The translations under genes and the position numbers were made by a program. A stretch of 64,000 bases of DNA from the NCBI GenBank assembly GCA_017512745.1, contig JAFWEV010000025.1:62001-126000 (forward strand). Direction: 5' to 3'. Of this stretch, positions 25,176 through 33,756 are shown piece by piece (the first letter of the stretch is position 1; every line of letters starts with the position of its first letter). Source of the stretch: Oscillospiraceae bacterium. GTDB taxonomy: Bacteria > Bacillota > Clostridia > Oscillospirales > Ruminococcaceae. Under the pieces are notes generated by a model, which saw only the letters and a program-made list of their open reading frames with translations, was not told where the DNA came from and did no database searches.

Positions 25176-26021
25176 ATGGCAAAAGAACTCGGCCTCGGAA
25201 GAGGTCTCGGAGCCCTTTTTGCAGATGATCCTGCAGATAGCGGCAACGTTACAGAGATCCCTCTTGCAGAGATCCAGCCCAACCGGTCTCAGCCCCGCAG
25301 GGATTTTGATGAAAAAGCTCTCGCTGAACTGACCGAATCGATCAGGAACTACGGTGTGATTCAGCCGATCCTTGTAAAGCCGATCCCCAGCGGCGGATAT
25401 ATGATAGTAGCCGGCGAAAGACGCTTCAGAGCCGCAATGAATGCCGGGCTTTTCTCGATACCGGCTGTTGTGCGCTCTATGAGTGAACAGGACTCTTCTG
25501 AGATCGCGCTTGTCGAAAACCTTCAGCGTGAAGATCTCAATCCCGTCGAGGAGGCAAGAGGTATAAAGCAGCTCATTGACGAATACGGATACACTCAGGA
25601 GGAAGCTGCATCCAGGATCGGATCGTCAAGGCCTTCTGTCACTAACGCGCTTCGCATCCTGTCATTGCCGGAAGATGTCATTTCCATGCTTGAAAGCGGA
25701 AGCCTTTCAGTAGGACATGCTAAAGCTCTTCTCTCATTGCAGGACCCGGCTCTCATCTCCACCATCGCGAAAGAAGTTGCGGAAAACGGATATTCCGTAA
25801 GGCAGACCGAAAAACTGTGTAAAAGCGCAGGTAAACCGCGATCTATTAAGCCGAAGCCTCTTGATCCGGATGTGACAGAGGTCGAGCTTGCGCTTAAAAA
25901 CGATCTCGGCGTCGAGGTTTCGGTAAAATGCAATAACGGCAAAGGATCTTTGACGATAAACTTCTATTCGAAAGAACAGTTATACGATTTTGCAAATAAA
26001 TTAGGCAGAAAGGACACCTAA
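25176..26021 (+). CDS. parB: Chromosome partitioning CTPase / parS-binding protein ParB (Spo0J)
   Basis: A 281-residue ParB. The N-terminal start MAKELGLGRGLGALF, the IQPNRSQPRRDF segment, the CTP-binding GERRFRAAMNAG motif and the ENLQREDLNPVEEA region are all present, followed by the helix-turn-helix (TQEEAASRIGSSRPSVTNALR) and a C-terminal dimer domain. It binds parS and spreads as a clamp. An AAGGAGG site lies nine bases before the ATG. serS follows by four bases, so the transcript likely continues. Confidence 0.97.
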   Translation: MAKELGLGRGLGALFADDPADSGNVTEIPLAEIQPNRSQPRRDFDEKALAELTESIRNYGVIQPILVKPIPSGGYMIVAGERRFRAAMNAGLFSIPAVVRSMSEQDSSEIALVENLQREDLNPVEEARGIKQLIDEYGYTQEEAASRIGSSRPSVTNALRILSLPEDVISMLESGSLSVGHAKALLSLQDPALISTIAKEVAENGYSVRQTEKLCKSAGKPRSIKPKPLDPDVTEVELALKNDLGVEVSVKCNNGKGSLTINFYSKEQLYDFANKLGRKDT

Positions 26022-26025
26022 TACA

Positions 26026-27306
26026 ATGATAGATATTAAATTAATAAGAACTGATCCTGACCTTGTCAGAGAAAATATCAAAAAGAAGTTCCAGGATGAG
26101 AAACTTCCCCTCGTAGATGAGGTCATTGAGCTGGACAAGCAGTTCCGTGCAGCCAGAACCCGCTGCGACGAGCTTCGCTCACAGCGCAACTCCATCAGCA
26201 AACAGATAGGCGTTCTGATGGGACAAAAAAAGCGCGATGAAGCTGAGGAAGTCAAAAAGCAGGTCCAGGACATAAACAATGAGCTTGCTTCCCTTGAAAT
26301 CAAGGAAGAAGAGTATGAGGCAGAGATCAAAAAGAGAATGATGGTCATTCCTCAGATAATTGACGATTCCGTTCCTATCGGTAAAGACGATTCCGAAAAC
26401 GTCGAGATCGAAAGATTCGGCGAGCCCGTTGTCCCCGATTACGAGATCCCTTATCATATCGATATCATGGAGCGTCTTGCAGGCATTGATCTCGATTCCG
26501 CAAGAAAAACCAGCGGCAACGGTTTCTATTATCTGAAAGGCGATATCGCCCGTCTGCACTCCTCCATTCTCAGCTATGCCAGAGATTTCATGATCGGCAG
26601 AGGCTTTGAATACTATATCCCTCCGTTCATGATCCGCGGCAATGTTGTCAACGGTGTCATGAGCTTTACAGAAATGGAAAACATGATGTACAAGATCGAA
26701 GGCGAGGATCTTTACCTTATAGGCACAAGCGAACACTCCATGATCGGAAAATTCATCGATTCCATTCTCGAAAAAGATCAGCTCCCTCAGACGCTCACAA
26801 GCTACAGCCCCTGCTTCAGAAAGGAAGTCGGTGCTCATGGTATCGAAGAACGTGGAGTATACCGTATCCATCAGTTTGAAAAGCAGGAAATGATAGTTGT
26901 CTGTGAGCCTGAGGACAGCAAAAAATGGTACGACGTCCTCTGGCAGAATACCGTAGATTTCTTCCGCAGCATGGATATACCGGTACGCACGCTTGAATGC
27001 TGCAGCGGAGATCTCGCAGACCTCAAGGTCAAGAGCTGCGACGTTGAGGCGTGGAGCCCCAGGCAGCAGAAGTACTTTGAAGTCGGCAGCTGCTCAAATC
27101 TCGGTGATGCACAGGCTCGCAGACTCGGAATCAGGATCCGCGACAAAGAGAAAGGCACGTATTTTGCGCACACCCTCAACAATACATGCGTTGCTCCTCC
27201 CCGTATGCTCATAGCTTTCCTTGAGAACAACCTCCAGGAAGACGGCAGGATCCGCATTCCCGAACCTCTCCGTCCATACATGGGCGGTCAGGAATACATC
27301 GGCTGA
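26026..27306 (+). CDS. serS: Serine-tRNA ligase
   Basis: A 426-residue class II synthetase of normal length. The N-terminal two-helix arm (about 1-105) is followed by the catalytic core with the IGTSEHSM region (motif 1/TSE loop), PCFRKEVGAHG (motif 2) and the C-terminal NNTCVAPPRMLIAFLENN (motif 3). It charges tRNA-Ser; a tRNA-Ser gene lies 7 kb away. It follows parB by four bases and ends at a strong terminator. Confidence 0.98.
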   Translation: MIDIKLIRTDPDLVRENIKKKFQDEKLPLVDEVIELDKQFRAARTRCDELRSQRNSISKQIGVLMGQKKRDEAEEVKKQVQDINNELASLEIKEEEYEAEIKKRMMVIPQIIDDSVPIGKDDSENVEIERFGEPVVPDYEIPYHIDIMERLAGIDLDSARKTSGNGFYYLKGDIARLHSSILSYARDFMIGRGFEYYIPPFMIRGNVVNGVMSFTEMENMMYKIEGEDLYLIGTSEHSMIGKFIDSILEKDQLPQTLTSYSPCFRKEVGAHGIEERGVYRIHQFEKQEMIVVCEPEDSKKWYDVLWQNTVDFFRSMDIPVRTLECCSGDLADLKVKSCDVEAWSPRQQKYFEVGSCSNLGDAQARRLGIRIRDKEKGTYFAHTLNNTCVAPPRMLIAFLENNLQEDGRIRIPEPLRPYMGGQEYIG

Positions 27307-27318
27307 TCTGATCAACAG

Positions 27319-27359
27319 TAAAAAAGAAACACAGTATTCCAATACTGTGCTTCTTTTTT
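27319..27359 (+). terminator. Terminator after serS
   Basis: Stem CACAGTAT/ATACTGTG with flanking AAAAAGAA/TTCTTTTTT that extends the stem and supplies the T-run. Confidence 0.92.
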
Positions 27360-27388
27360 CAATACATATATTAACAGGCTGCTGACAC

Positions 27389-28837
27389 ATGTCTCTGGTA
27401 TCTACAACTTTTGCAATTCTTGTAATACTCGCTCTGCTGATCCGTTATCTGGTTCCAAAACCGTATAACCGCATCGGTCTTCTTCTGTTGAGCTATATTT
27501 TTGTATACAGCTATTCAGCCGGATCTTTGGTAGTTCTTCTGCTGATCTCCTGCGCCGGTTATATCGGGCAATATCAGGTAGAAGATCCCGGAAAAAAGAG
27601 TCCGAAATATACTATATGTATAATTTTTATATTATTATTGCTACTTGTATATAACTATTTCGGTTTTTTCTCAAGACTGATCCCCTCTGCGGGCGCTGCT
27701 TACAGTGCCTTTAAGGCATCGCCTTTCGGGTTGTTCATTCCGATCGGGATCTCTTTTTACGGGCTCAGTGTAATAGGATCGATCGTTGATTCAAAGAAAG
27801 GTCTGTACAGCGAAAAAGATATCCTAACATATTTCCTGTTTGCAGGCTGGTTTCCGCAGATCCTGTCGGGTCCTATAGCAAGAGCAAGAGATCTCTGTCC
27901 TGCTCTAAAGGATCTTTCTTCATTTGATTATGACAACCTCCGGAACGGACTGATCCGGTTTGTTTCCGGTGTTTTCATAAAATATACGCTGGCAGATGTG
28001 CTCTCAACGGCCGTCCTGACACAGTACGACCCGAAGGATGTCCTTATAGCTACCGGATCCGGGCTGCTCTTTGCAACAGTCTTCTATACGGTGCAGATTT
28101 ATGCCGATTTCGTAGCATATACCTGGATGGTCAGGGGGCTTTCCGAAATGTTCGGGATCATGCTCAACATAAATTTCAATGCGCCATATACATCATTCTC
28201 CGTAAGGGAATTCTGGCGCAGATGGCACATCTCGCTGTCATCATGGCTCCGGGAATATGTCTACTTCTCTCTCGGCGGTTCACGCAAAGGTACGCTCCGG
28301 ACATGCATCAATACCCTCGTAGTATTCTTTGTAAGCGGTCTGTGGCACGGAGCCTCTTTCAACTACATTGTATGGGGTCTGCTCCACGGCCTGTATATCT
28401 CGCTCGAGATCCTCCTCAGCGGTCCCAGAAAGAAACTGGACGAAAAATATCCGAAGAATGTGATCATAAAGGGCTTTGAATGGCTCATCACATTCTGTCT
28501 TGTTTCGTTTGCCTGGATATTCTTCCGCTCGGAGAGTCTTAATAACGCTTTTTATATCATTTCGAAGCTTGCCGATTCCATATCGCTGTCAGAGATATTC
28601 TCAGCAGGCTTCTTTACACGTTTTCAGGTCTCAAATATCCATTGGATTGTGGCAGCTGCAGCCTTCCTCGTTCTGGTAGTCTCAGATATCCTCCAGAACC
28701 TCAGGGAGAAAGACCTTCCTGCACTGATAATATCCGCTCCGCTCTGGGCAAGGATAGTTCTCTGTTATCTTATGGTCGGTTCTGTTCTCTTCTGGGGCGC
28801 TGTCGGCAGTTCTCAGTTCATCTATTTCCAGTTCTGA
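27389..28837 (+). CDS. MBOAT family membrane O-acyltransferase (DltB/AlgI-like)
   Basis: A 482-residue protein with about 11 membrane segments. The MBOAT core is clear: FSVREFWRRWHISLSSWLREYVYFSL-type loop and the active-site His in SGLWHGASFNYIVWGLLHG. The family transfers acyl groups (D-Ala, acetate) across the membrane onto surface polymers. No dltA or dltC lies nearby, so polysaccharide or peptidoglycan O-acetylation is more likely than D-alanylation. The next gene, 17 bases on, encodes an SGNH-type exported partner, as in algI/algJ and dltB/dltD pairs. Confidence 0.92.
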   Translation: MSLVSTTFAILVILALLIRYLVPKPYNRIGLLLLSYIFVYSYSAGSLVVLLLISCAGYIGQYQVEDPGKKSPKYTICIIFILLLLLVYNYFGFFSRLIPSAGAAYSAFKASPFGLFIPIGISFYGLSVIGSIVDSKKGLYSEKDILTYFLFAGWFPQILSGPIARARDLCPALKDLSSFDYDNLRNGLIRFVSGVFIKYTLADVLSTAVLTQYDPKDVLIATGSGLLFATVFYTVQIYADFVAYTWMVRGLSEMFGIMLNINFNAPYTSFSVREFWRRWHISLSSWLREYVYFSLGGSRKGTLRTCINTLVVFFVSGLWHGASFNYIVWGLLHGLYISLEILLSGPRKKLDEKYPKNVIIKGFEWLITFCLVSFAWIFFRSESLNNAFYIISKLADSISLSEIFSAGFFTRFQVSNIHWIVAAAAFLVLVVSDILQNLREKDLPALIISAPLWARIVLCYLMVGSVLFWGAVGSSQFIYFQF

Positions 28838-28853
28838 GGAGAAGGAAGATCAT

Positions 28854-29939
28854 ATGAAAAAAGTAATCAAACTAATATGTATTATTCTTCCTCTGCTGAT
28901 TTTTGTCGTGGGGGTGAATGTCTATGTTGATCCTGCGAACACTTACAGGACCATTCCGGTAAGCAACAAGATCATCTCCGCTTTCCGGAGCGATCAGAAC
29001 ATGATCATCTCTGAAAACTACAGCGACCGGACACTTATAAAAAAGATCATTCTTGAGACAGATCTATCCGCCCCGACTATCGTGATGGGGTCAAGCCGCG
29101 GTGCACAGATCTCGTCGGATATTCTCGGTTCGGAATCTCTAAACACTTCTGTTACAGCCGCCGCTCTCGAAGACATTGCGGCTATTTGGCAGATGTATCT
29201 CGATTCGGGGAAAGCAGACGATCTTGAAAACGTTGTTCTGTCCATAGATCCATGGATCTTCAACGAGAACAACAACGAAGCCCGATACCAGTCCTACTAT
29301 TACAGTTATGCAAAACAGTTCTTCCGTTCCTGCGGACTCGATCTCAACACGAAGAACTACCTACGCTATCTGGGGCTCGGCACAAACTGTATTTCCGTAG
29401 CCTATTTCCAGGCATCTGTGAAAGCTCTGCCCGGCCGGATCGCTCAGGATCCCATCGAGCTCTTTGTCCCGACCGATATGCCTCAGGCAATGGGCTCTCC
29501 CGTTCTGAGAAGCGACAACAGTTATGTATATCCCATGAATTATGAATACGCTGAACCGACTGCAGTATATGACAGAGTCTCATTGGCTCTGAGGGGAATC
29601 GTCGATACTTTTGAAGAGGCAAAACACCCCAGTGAACGTAACACTGTTGTGTTCGAGAACCTGATTCTCTCGATGCAGTCAAAGGGAATAAATGTGTATT
29701 TCGTGATCTCGCCGTACAATCCATATGTCTGGGATGCTATGGCGGCTGATCCTAAACGATATTCTTTTATTTTCGAAGTTGAAGATTATCTGAAAGATTT
29801 TGCCGGAAACAACGGTATCCCTGTTGCCGGATCTTACGATCCCGGAGCATGCGGGTTCTCCTACGGAGAGTTCATGGATGCTCTCCACATCAACTCAGCC
29901 GCGACAGCTATCCTCATTGACGGTCTTCTCAAGCGCTGA
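28854..29939 (+). CDS. Exported SGNH-like partner of the MBOAT acyltransferase
   Basis: A 361-residue protein with one N-terminal membrane anchor (residues 5-23) and an outer domain. GSSRGAQI at residues 79-86 fits block I of SGNH hydrolases with a candidate nucleophile Ser80 or Ser81, and MDALHIN at 341-347 fits the D-x-x-H block V. DPANTYR just after the anchor is shared with DltD/AlgJ-type proteins. It probably completes acyl transfer to a glycan outside the cell. It is coupled to the MBOAT gene, with GAGGAGAAGGA before the ATG. Its exact subfamily is not settled. Confidence 0.78.
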   Translation: MKKVIKLICIILPLLIFVVGVNVYVDPANTYRTIPVSNKIISAFRSDQNMIISENYSDRTLIKKIILETDLSAPTIVMGSSRGAQISSDILGSESLNTSVTAAALEDIAAIWQMYLDSGKADDLENVVLSIDPWIFNENNNEARYQSYYYSYAKQFFRSCGLDLNTKNYLRYLGLGTNCISVAYFQASVKALPGRIAQDPIELFVPTDMPQAMGSPVLRSDNSYVYPMNYEYAEPTAVYDRVSLALRGIVDTFEEAKHPSERNTVVFENLILSMQSKGINVYFVISPYNPYVWDAMAADPKRYSFIFEVEDYLKDFAGNNGIPVAGSYDPGACGFSYGEFMDALHINSAATAILIDGLLKR

Positions 29940-30021
29940 TATGATTTGTCCGGTGATATTTCCAAACCCCTCTTCTTCAGGAAAAAGCCGGACTTTGTTG
30001 ATTATTTAGTTGAAAAACCTG

Positions 30022-30050
30022 TTGACAATCACCGACCCTTCTCATATAAT
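30022..30050 (+). promoter_or_regulatory. Consensus promoter of the tRNA pair
   Basis: Perfect TTGACA and perfect TATAAT separated by 17 bases, 15 bases before the first tRNA. Confidence 0.92.
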
Positions 30051-30064
30051 TGTTTTTACTTTGT

Positions 30065-30141
30065 GGCGGCATAGCTCAGTTGGCTAGAGCATTCGGTTCA
30101 TACCCGAAGTGTCACCGGTTCGAATCCAGTTGCCGCTACCA
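30065..30141 (+). tRNA. tRNA-Met (anticodon CAT)
   Basis: 77 bases with a full cloverleaf: acceptor GGCGGCA/TGCCGCT (G-U first pair), anticodon loop TTCATAC, T-loop GGTTCGAATCC and encoded CCA. A CAT anticodon can also belong to an Ile2 tRNA; elongator Met is the default reading. Confidence 0.9.
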
Positions 30142-30147
30142 CAAGGT

Positions 30148-30222
30148 GGCCCGTTGGTCAAGTGGTTAAGACACGGCCCTTTCACGGCTGTAACATGGGT
30201 TCAAATCCCGTACGGGTCACCA
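30148..30222 (+). tRNA. tRNA-Glu (anticodon TTC)
   Basis: 75 bases: acceptor GGCCCGT/ACGGGTC, anticodon loop CTTTCAC, T-arm GGGTTCAAATCCC and encoded CCA. It is six bases after tRNA-Met and shares its promoter and terminator. Confidence 0.95.
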
Positions 30223-30227
30223 TTAGA

Positions 30228-30257
30228 GAACAACCTTTCACAGGTTGTTCTTTTTTT
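30228..30257 (+). terminator. Terminator of the tRNA-Met/tRNA-Glu unit
   Basis: Stem GAACAACCT/AGGTTGTTC with a five-base loop, followed by seven T. Confidence 0.93.
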
Positions 30258-30316
30258 GTATATTAATTCGCATCATCTCTCCTGCATGATATAATTATCT
30301 GTAAGGAGCTGCTATT

Positions 30317-31522
30317 ATGGACAACAACGGTAAAAAGAGAAAACTTCTGTTTCTTACTCCAGAGCAATGGGGTTATGTCATTGTCGGCATAATCATATGC
30401 ACTTTCTATCTTGCCCTCAAAAACATCGGTCTTATCAACCGATATGTTTCGCGCGGGCTTGAGATCATCAGTCCGGCCATCTCCGGCGCGGTGTTGGCTT
30501 ATCTTCTGAACCTTCTTATGGAGCCTCTGGAAAGAAACGTTTTCGGGAACATAAAGAAACCGGCTGTAAAGCGCGGGCTGGCTATGCTGCTTACAGTGAT
30601 CATCGTCCTCGTGATCCTGGCTGGCCTCATATATATGCTCGTCCCGCAGTTGATAGCCAGTATTTCAAAGCTGTATCTGAACCTCGAATCGTATATGAAT
30701 ACGGCCTATGATCAGGCATACAAGATCGCAGCAAGGTTCAACATTGACGAGGAAACCATAACCAAAGTGATCGGTTCATGGGACAAGATCGTTGACTCGA
30801 TCACATCCTGGCTCGGCAACGCGATCCCCAAGATCATTAGTTATTCCCGTCAGGTCGGCTCAAGTTTCATCAAGACTATAATTGCATTCTTTGTTGCTTT
30901 ATATATTCTGGCAGACCGCGACAACATCCTAAGAAGAGTCAAATACACACTTCTCGCCTTTTTGCCCACCCCCACCTATAAGAGGCTGGCATATTATGTT
31001 AAGAAGAGTGATACCGCTTTCGGCGGATTCATCAAGGGTAAACTGATCGATTCCCTTATCATAGCGATCATAACCCTCATATTCACGCTTATTTTCAATA
31101 TCCCATATGCGGTACTCATAAGCACCATAATCGGTATGACAAACATCATTCCGACGATCGGACCACTTGTCGGTACCATCCCATGCGCATTTATTCTGCT
31201 TCTCATAAGTCCTCTTAAGGCTCTCACTTTTGTGATATTCATACTGGTTCTACAGCAGATCGACGGCAACTACATCGGACCCAGGATCCTCTCCAGTTCG
31301 GTCGGGATCTCCCCGCTGTGGATCCTCATTGCAGTATTTGTCGGAGGCGAGCTGTGGGGGCTTAAGGGAATGATCATCGGCGTTCCCCTCTTCTCGGTCC
31401 TCTTGGATATTGCCCGCGAGATCGTTGAGAAAATGCTGAAGCGCAAAGGAATATCCATCGATGAGGGGAAAGAAATCCAGATCTCTGAGAATGCTGCAAA
31501 GGAGACAGACAAACATGAGTGA
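30317..31522 (+). CDS. AI-2E family transporter
   Basis: A 401-residue membrane protein with about eight membrane segments in the AI-2E (DUF20/YtvI) layout: two N-terminal helices, a soluble stretch (about 120-180), then IIAFFVALYILADRD, and the conserved QQIDGNYIGPRI and LWGLKGMIIGVPLFSV segments near the C-terminus. Family members include Na+(Li+)/H+ antiporters and exporters; the substrate is not deducible. AAGGAG precedes the ATG. The end overlaps the udk start by eight bases. Confidence 0.93.
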   Translation: MDNNGKKRKLLFLTPEQWGYVIVGIIICTFYLALKNIGLINRYVSRGLEIISPAISGAVLAYLLNLLMEPLERNVFGNIKKPAVKRGLAMLLTVIIVLVILAGLIYMLVPQLIASISKLYLNLESYMNTAYDQAYKIAARFNIDEETITKVIGSWDKIVDSITSWLGNAIPKIISYSRQVGSSFIKTIIAFFVALYILADRDNILRRVKYTLLAFLPTPTYKRLAYYVKKSDTAFGGFIKGKLIDSLIIAIITLIFTLIFNIPYAVLISTIIGMTNIIPTIGPLVGTIPCAFILLLISPLKALTFVIFILVLQQIDGNYIGPRILSSSVGISPLWILIAVFVGGELWGLKGMIIGVPLFSVLLDIAREIVEKMLKRKGISIDEGKEIQISENAAKETDKHE

Positions 31523-32156
31523 TGAGATTCTTACGATTGGAATCTGCGGCGGCACCGGAAGCGGCAAAACGACTCTTACAAACGCTCTCAGACGCCGTTT
31601 TCCAGATGATATCTCAATCGTCTACCAGGATAACTATTACAGACGAAATGATGAGATGCCTCCGGAAGAACGCGCAAAGCTGAACTACGACCATCCGAGC
31701 GCCATTGAACTCGATCTCATGGCCGAGCAGATCCGCCAGCTCAAAGAGGGAAAGTCAGTTCTCTGTCCCGTATATGACTTCTCTATAAACAACAGGACCG
31801 ATGAGACTGTAGAAATTAGGCCGACAAGAGTCATTATTGTCGAGGGGATCCTCATTTTCACTTCCAGAGAGCTGAGAGATCTCCTGGATATCAAAGTGTT
31901 CGTCGATGCTGATGCAGATGTCAGGATCCTGAGAAGACTTTCAAGAGACATCACGGAGCGCGGAAGGACTATAGAATCCGTCATTAATCAGTATCTTACG
32001 ACCGTCAAACCCATGCACGAACAGTTCGTTGAGCCGAGCAAGAAATATGCAGATATCCTGGTGCAGAACGGAGGGCTGAACAAGGTCGCCGCGGAACTTC
32101 TTATAGGGCGCGTCAAAGAGCAGCTCGGAAAAGACCCTCTGTACATCGTTGACTAA
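31515..32156 (+). CDS. udk: Uridine kinase
   Basis: 213 residues from the ATG at 31515, directly before the conserved ILTIGICGGTGSGKTTL P-loop; a longer frame upstream only overlaps the transporter gene. The YQDNYYRR, DHPSAIELDL and PVYDFSINNR segments are typical of uridine kinase. It phosphorylates uridine and cytidine in pyrimidine salvage. The start lies inside the end of the transporter gene, so translation is coupled, with AAGGAG about 11 bases upstream. Confidence 0.95.
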   Translation: MSDEILTIGICGGTGSGKTTLTNALRRRFPDDISIVYQDNYYRRNDEMPPEERAKLNYDHPSAIELDLMAEQIRQLKEGKSVLCPVYDFSINNRTDETVEIRPTRVIIVEGILIFTSRELRDLLDIKVFVDADADVRILRRLSRDITERGRTIESVINQYLTTVKPMHEQFVEPSKKYADILVQNGGLNKVAAELLIGRVKEQLGKDPLYIVD

Positions 32157-32170
32157 AGACTAAGCGATAA

Positions 32171-32206
32171 CAAAAAAAACGGAAGCACTGATGCTTCCGT
32201 TTTTCA
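32171..32206. terminator. Bidirectional terminator between udk and the M20 gene
   Basis: Stem ACGGAAGCA/TGCTTCCGT with a four-base loop, preceded by eight A and followed by TTTTTC, so it works on both strands for the two convergent genes. Confidence 0.9.
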
Positions 32207-32219
32207 TTATGCAATTATT

Positions 32220-33437
32220 TCAGTTGCCCTGAACGAGCTCTTTCTGATGCTCGACATTGTATCTGTGCTCTTCCTTTATGCTCCTGAGAAGCTCAGGATC
32301 ACAGATCAGATCTATTGCCGTATTTACGAGAGCTTTGGCAGCAAGCGGAATGAACGCAAGTCCCTTTTCGGAGCACGACGCTTCAACCATACCCTGAGAA
32401 TGTCCAGGCACAGGAACATCCGTGATGCTGATCATCGGCTGGATAGCGGGGCATTTCTGGGAAACGTTTCCGACATCGCTCGATCCGGGCATGACTTTGA
32501 GGGTCTGCGGCTGGGATTTGTATCCGAGCTCATTGAAGTTCTTCTCATACAGAGCGTCAAGGCTTGGTGTGAGCACCATGTTCTCAACAAGGTTCTGATA
32601 GAGTTTCATGCTGGATTTTGTTCCGGTCTGAAGCGCTGCGCCTTCCACTATCTTCTCGATCTTGGCATAGACATCGTTGAGCGTATCCATGGATGCGGCG
32701 CGGATAAAGAATTTTGACTTGGTATAATCGGGAATGACATTCGGGGCCTGGCCTCCGTCAGTAATGATCCCGTGGATCCTGACGTCAGTCGTCAGCTGCT
32801 GACGAAGCAGCGCTATCGCATTGAAGACGAGGATCTGAGCATCGAGAGCATTGAGTCCCATCTCGGGAACCGCTGCCGCATGCGCAGGTCTTCCCCAGAA
32901 TTCAATATCTACAGGCGCGTTCGCAAGCAGTCTCATCGACAGGATATTTTCCGGGCCGCTTGCAGGGTGGGCACAGAGTGCGGCATCGACATCATCGAAA
33001 TAACCTTCTCTGGCAAAACTTCCTTTTGCGCTTCCTTCTTCTCCGCCTTCTTCGCCGGGTGTACCGTAAACTCTTATCTCTCCGCCTATTTCATCGATGA
33101 CAGATTTGAGAGCCACACCGGAAAGAGCAGAGGCAGCGCCAAACAGATTGTGTCCGCACCCGTGTCCGAGCCCCGGCAGAGCGTCATACTCCGCGAGAAA
33201 AGCAATGACCGGACCGGGTTTGGAAGATTTGTAGCTAGCAGCGAACCCTGTTCTGTGTCCCGCCGCCGGAAGTTCTATCTCAAAGCCCTCTTTTTCCAGC
33301 TGTTTGCTGAGTGTTTCGGAAGCAAAAAACTCATAGTTGCTTACCTCCGGCTTCGCATGTATGGCAAGTGCGATATCCTGATAGACCTTCGCATTTTCTT
33401 CTGCAGTTTTGTCCGCTATCTGTTTGTACTCTGTCAT
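32220..33437 (-). CDS. M20 family amidohydrolase (AbgB/HipO-like)
   Basis: A 405-residue metal-dependent amidohydrolase. The metal ligands are visible in HGCGHNLFGA and in GTPGEEGGEEG; the dimerisation lid follows (about 170-290), and NVSQKCPAIQP with HSQGM supplies the C-terminal part of the active site. Related enzymes cleave N-acyl or p-aminobenzoyl amino acids, or aminoacyl dipeptides; the substrate here is open. It is the last of three - strand genes (amidotransferase, TSCPD protein, M20) spaced by under 40 bases and probably co-transcribed. Confidence 0.93.
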   Translation of the reverse strand: MTEYKQIADKTAEENAKVYQDIALAIHAKPEVSNYEFFASETLSKQLEKEGFEIELPAAGHRTGFAASYKSSKPGPVIAFLAEYDALPGLGHGCGHNLFGAASALSGVALKSVIDEIGGEIRVYGTPGEEGGEEGSAKGSFAREGYFDDVDAALCAHPASGPENILSMRLLANAPVDIEFWGRPAHAAAVPEMGLNALDAQILVFNAIALLRQQLTTDVRIHGIITDGGQAPNVIPDYTKSKFFIRAASMDTLNDVYAKIEKIVEGAALQTGTKSSMKLYQNLVENMVLTPSLDALYEKNFNELGYKSQPQTLKVMPGSSDVGNVSQKCPAIQPMISITDVPVPGHSQGMVEASCSEKGLAFIPLAAKALVNTAIDLICDPELLRSIKEEHRYNVEHQKELVQGN

Positions 33438-33463
33438 TGTATAAACCTCTTTTTGTTCTTATC

Positions 33464-33718
33464 TCAGTCCGCGATTGCTTCCATAATGCCCCTGGCCAGC
33501 TGGTCGGCACATGATGTCGGTCTGTAGCCGCATGTGTTTCCAAGAAGTCTGTCAGCGACTTCCTTTGCATCTGAACCTTCTATCAGCTTGGATATAGCCT
33601 TGAGGTTTCCGTCGCAGCCGCTGAGGAATGCTACGTTGTGAAGCTTTCCCTGATCGTCGAGATCAAATTCTACCTGTAGAGAACAGGTTCCCTGGTTTTT
33701 ATGCACATAGTGTTTCAT
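33464..33718 (-). CDS. Small TSCPD-domain protein
   Basis: 84 residues from the ATG at 33718, which follows a GGAGG site; a longer frame would enter the upstream gene. It begins MKHYVHKNQGTCS and carries LSGCDGNLKAI and RPTSCADQLARGI, the cysteine and T-S-C-x-D positions of the TSCPD family. That domain also occurs at the end of some ribonucleotide reductases, where it may bind metal, but the stand-alone form has no known function. It sits between the amidotransferase and the M20 gene. Confidence 0.85.
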   Translation of the reverse strand: MKHYVHKNQGTCSLQVEFDLDDQGKLHNVAFLSGCDGNLKAISKLIEGSDAKEVADRLLGNTCGYRPTSCADQLARGIMEAIAD

Positions 33719-33756
33719 TTGTTTTTCCTCCGTTATGTTTTCCAAGTTATTATATG

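Noticed and set aside
29949-30000. GTCCGG/CCGGAC hairpin after the SGNH-like gene
   Set aside because: Six-base stem with a loop of about 40 bases; too weak to call a terminator, although TTTG follows.
30109-30294. Small + strand frame across the tRNA pair
   Set aside because: It is made of tRNA sequence and the terminator.
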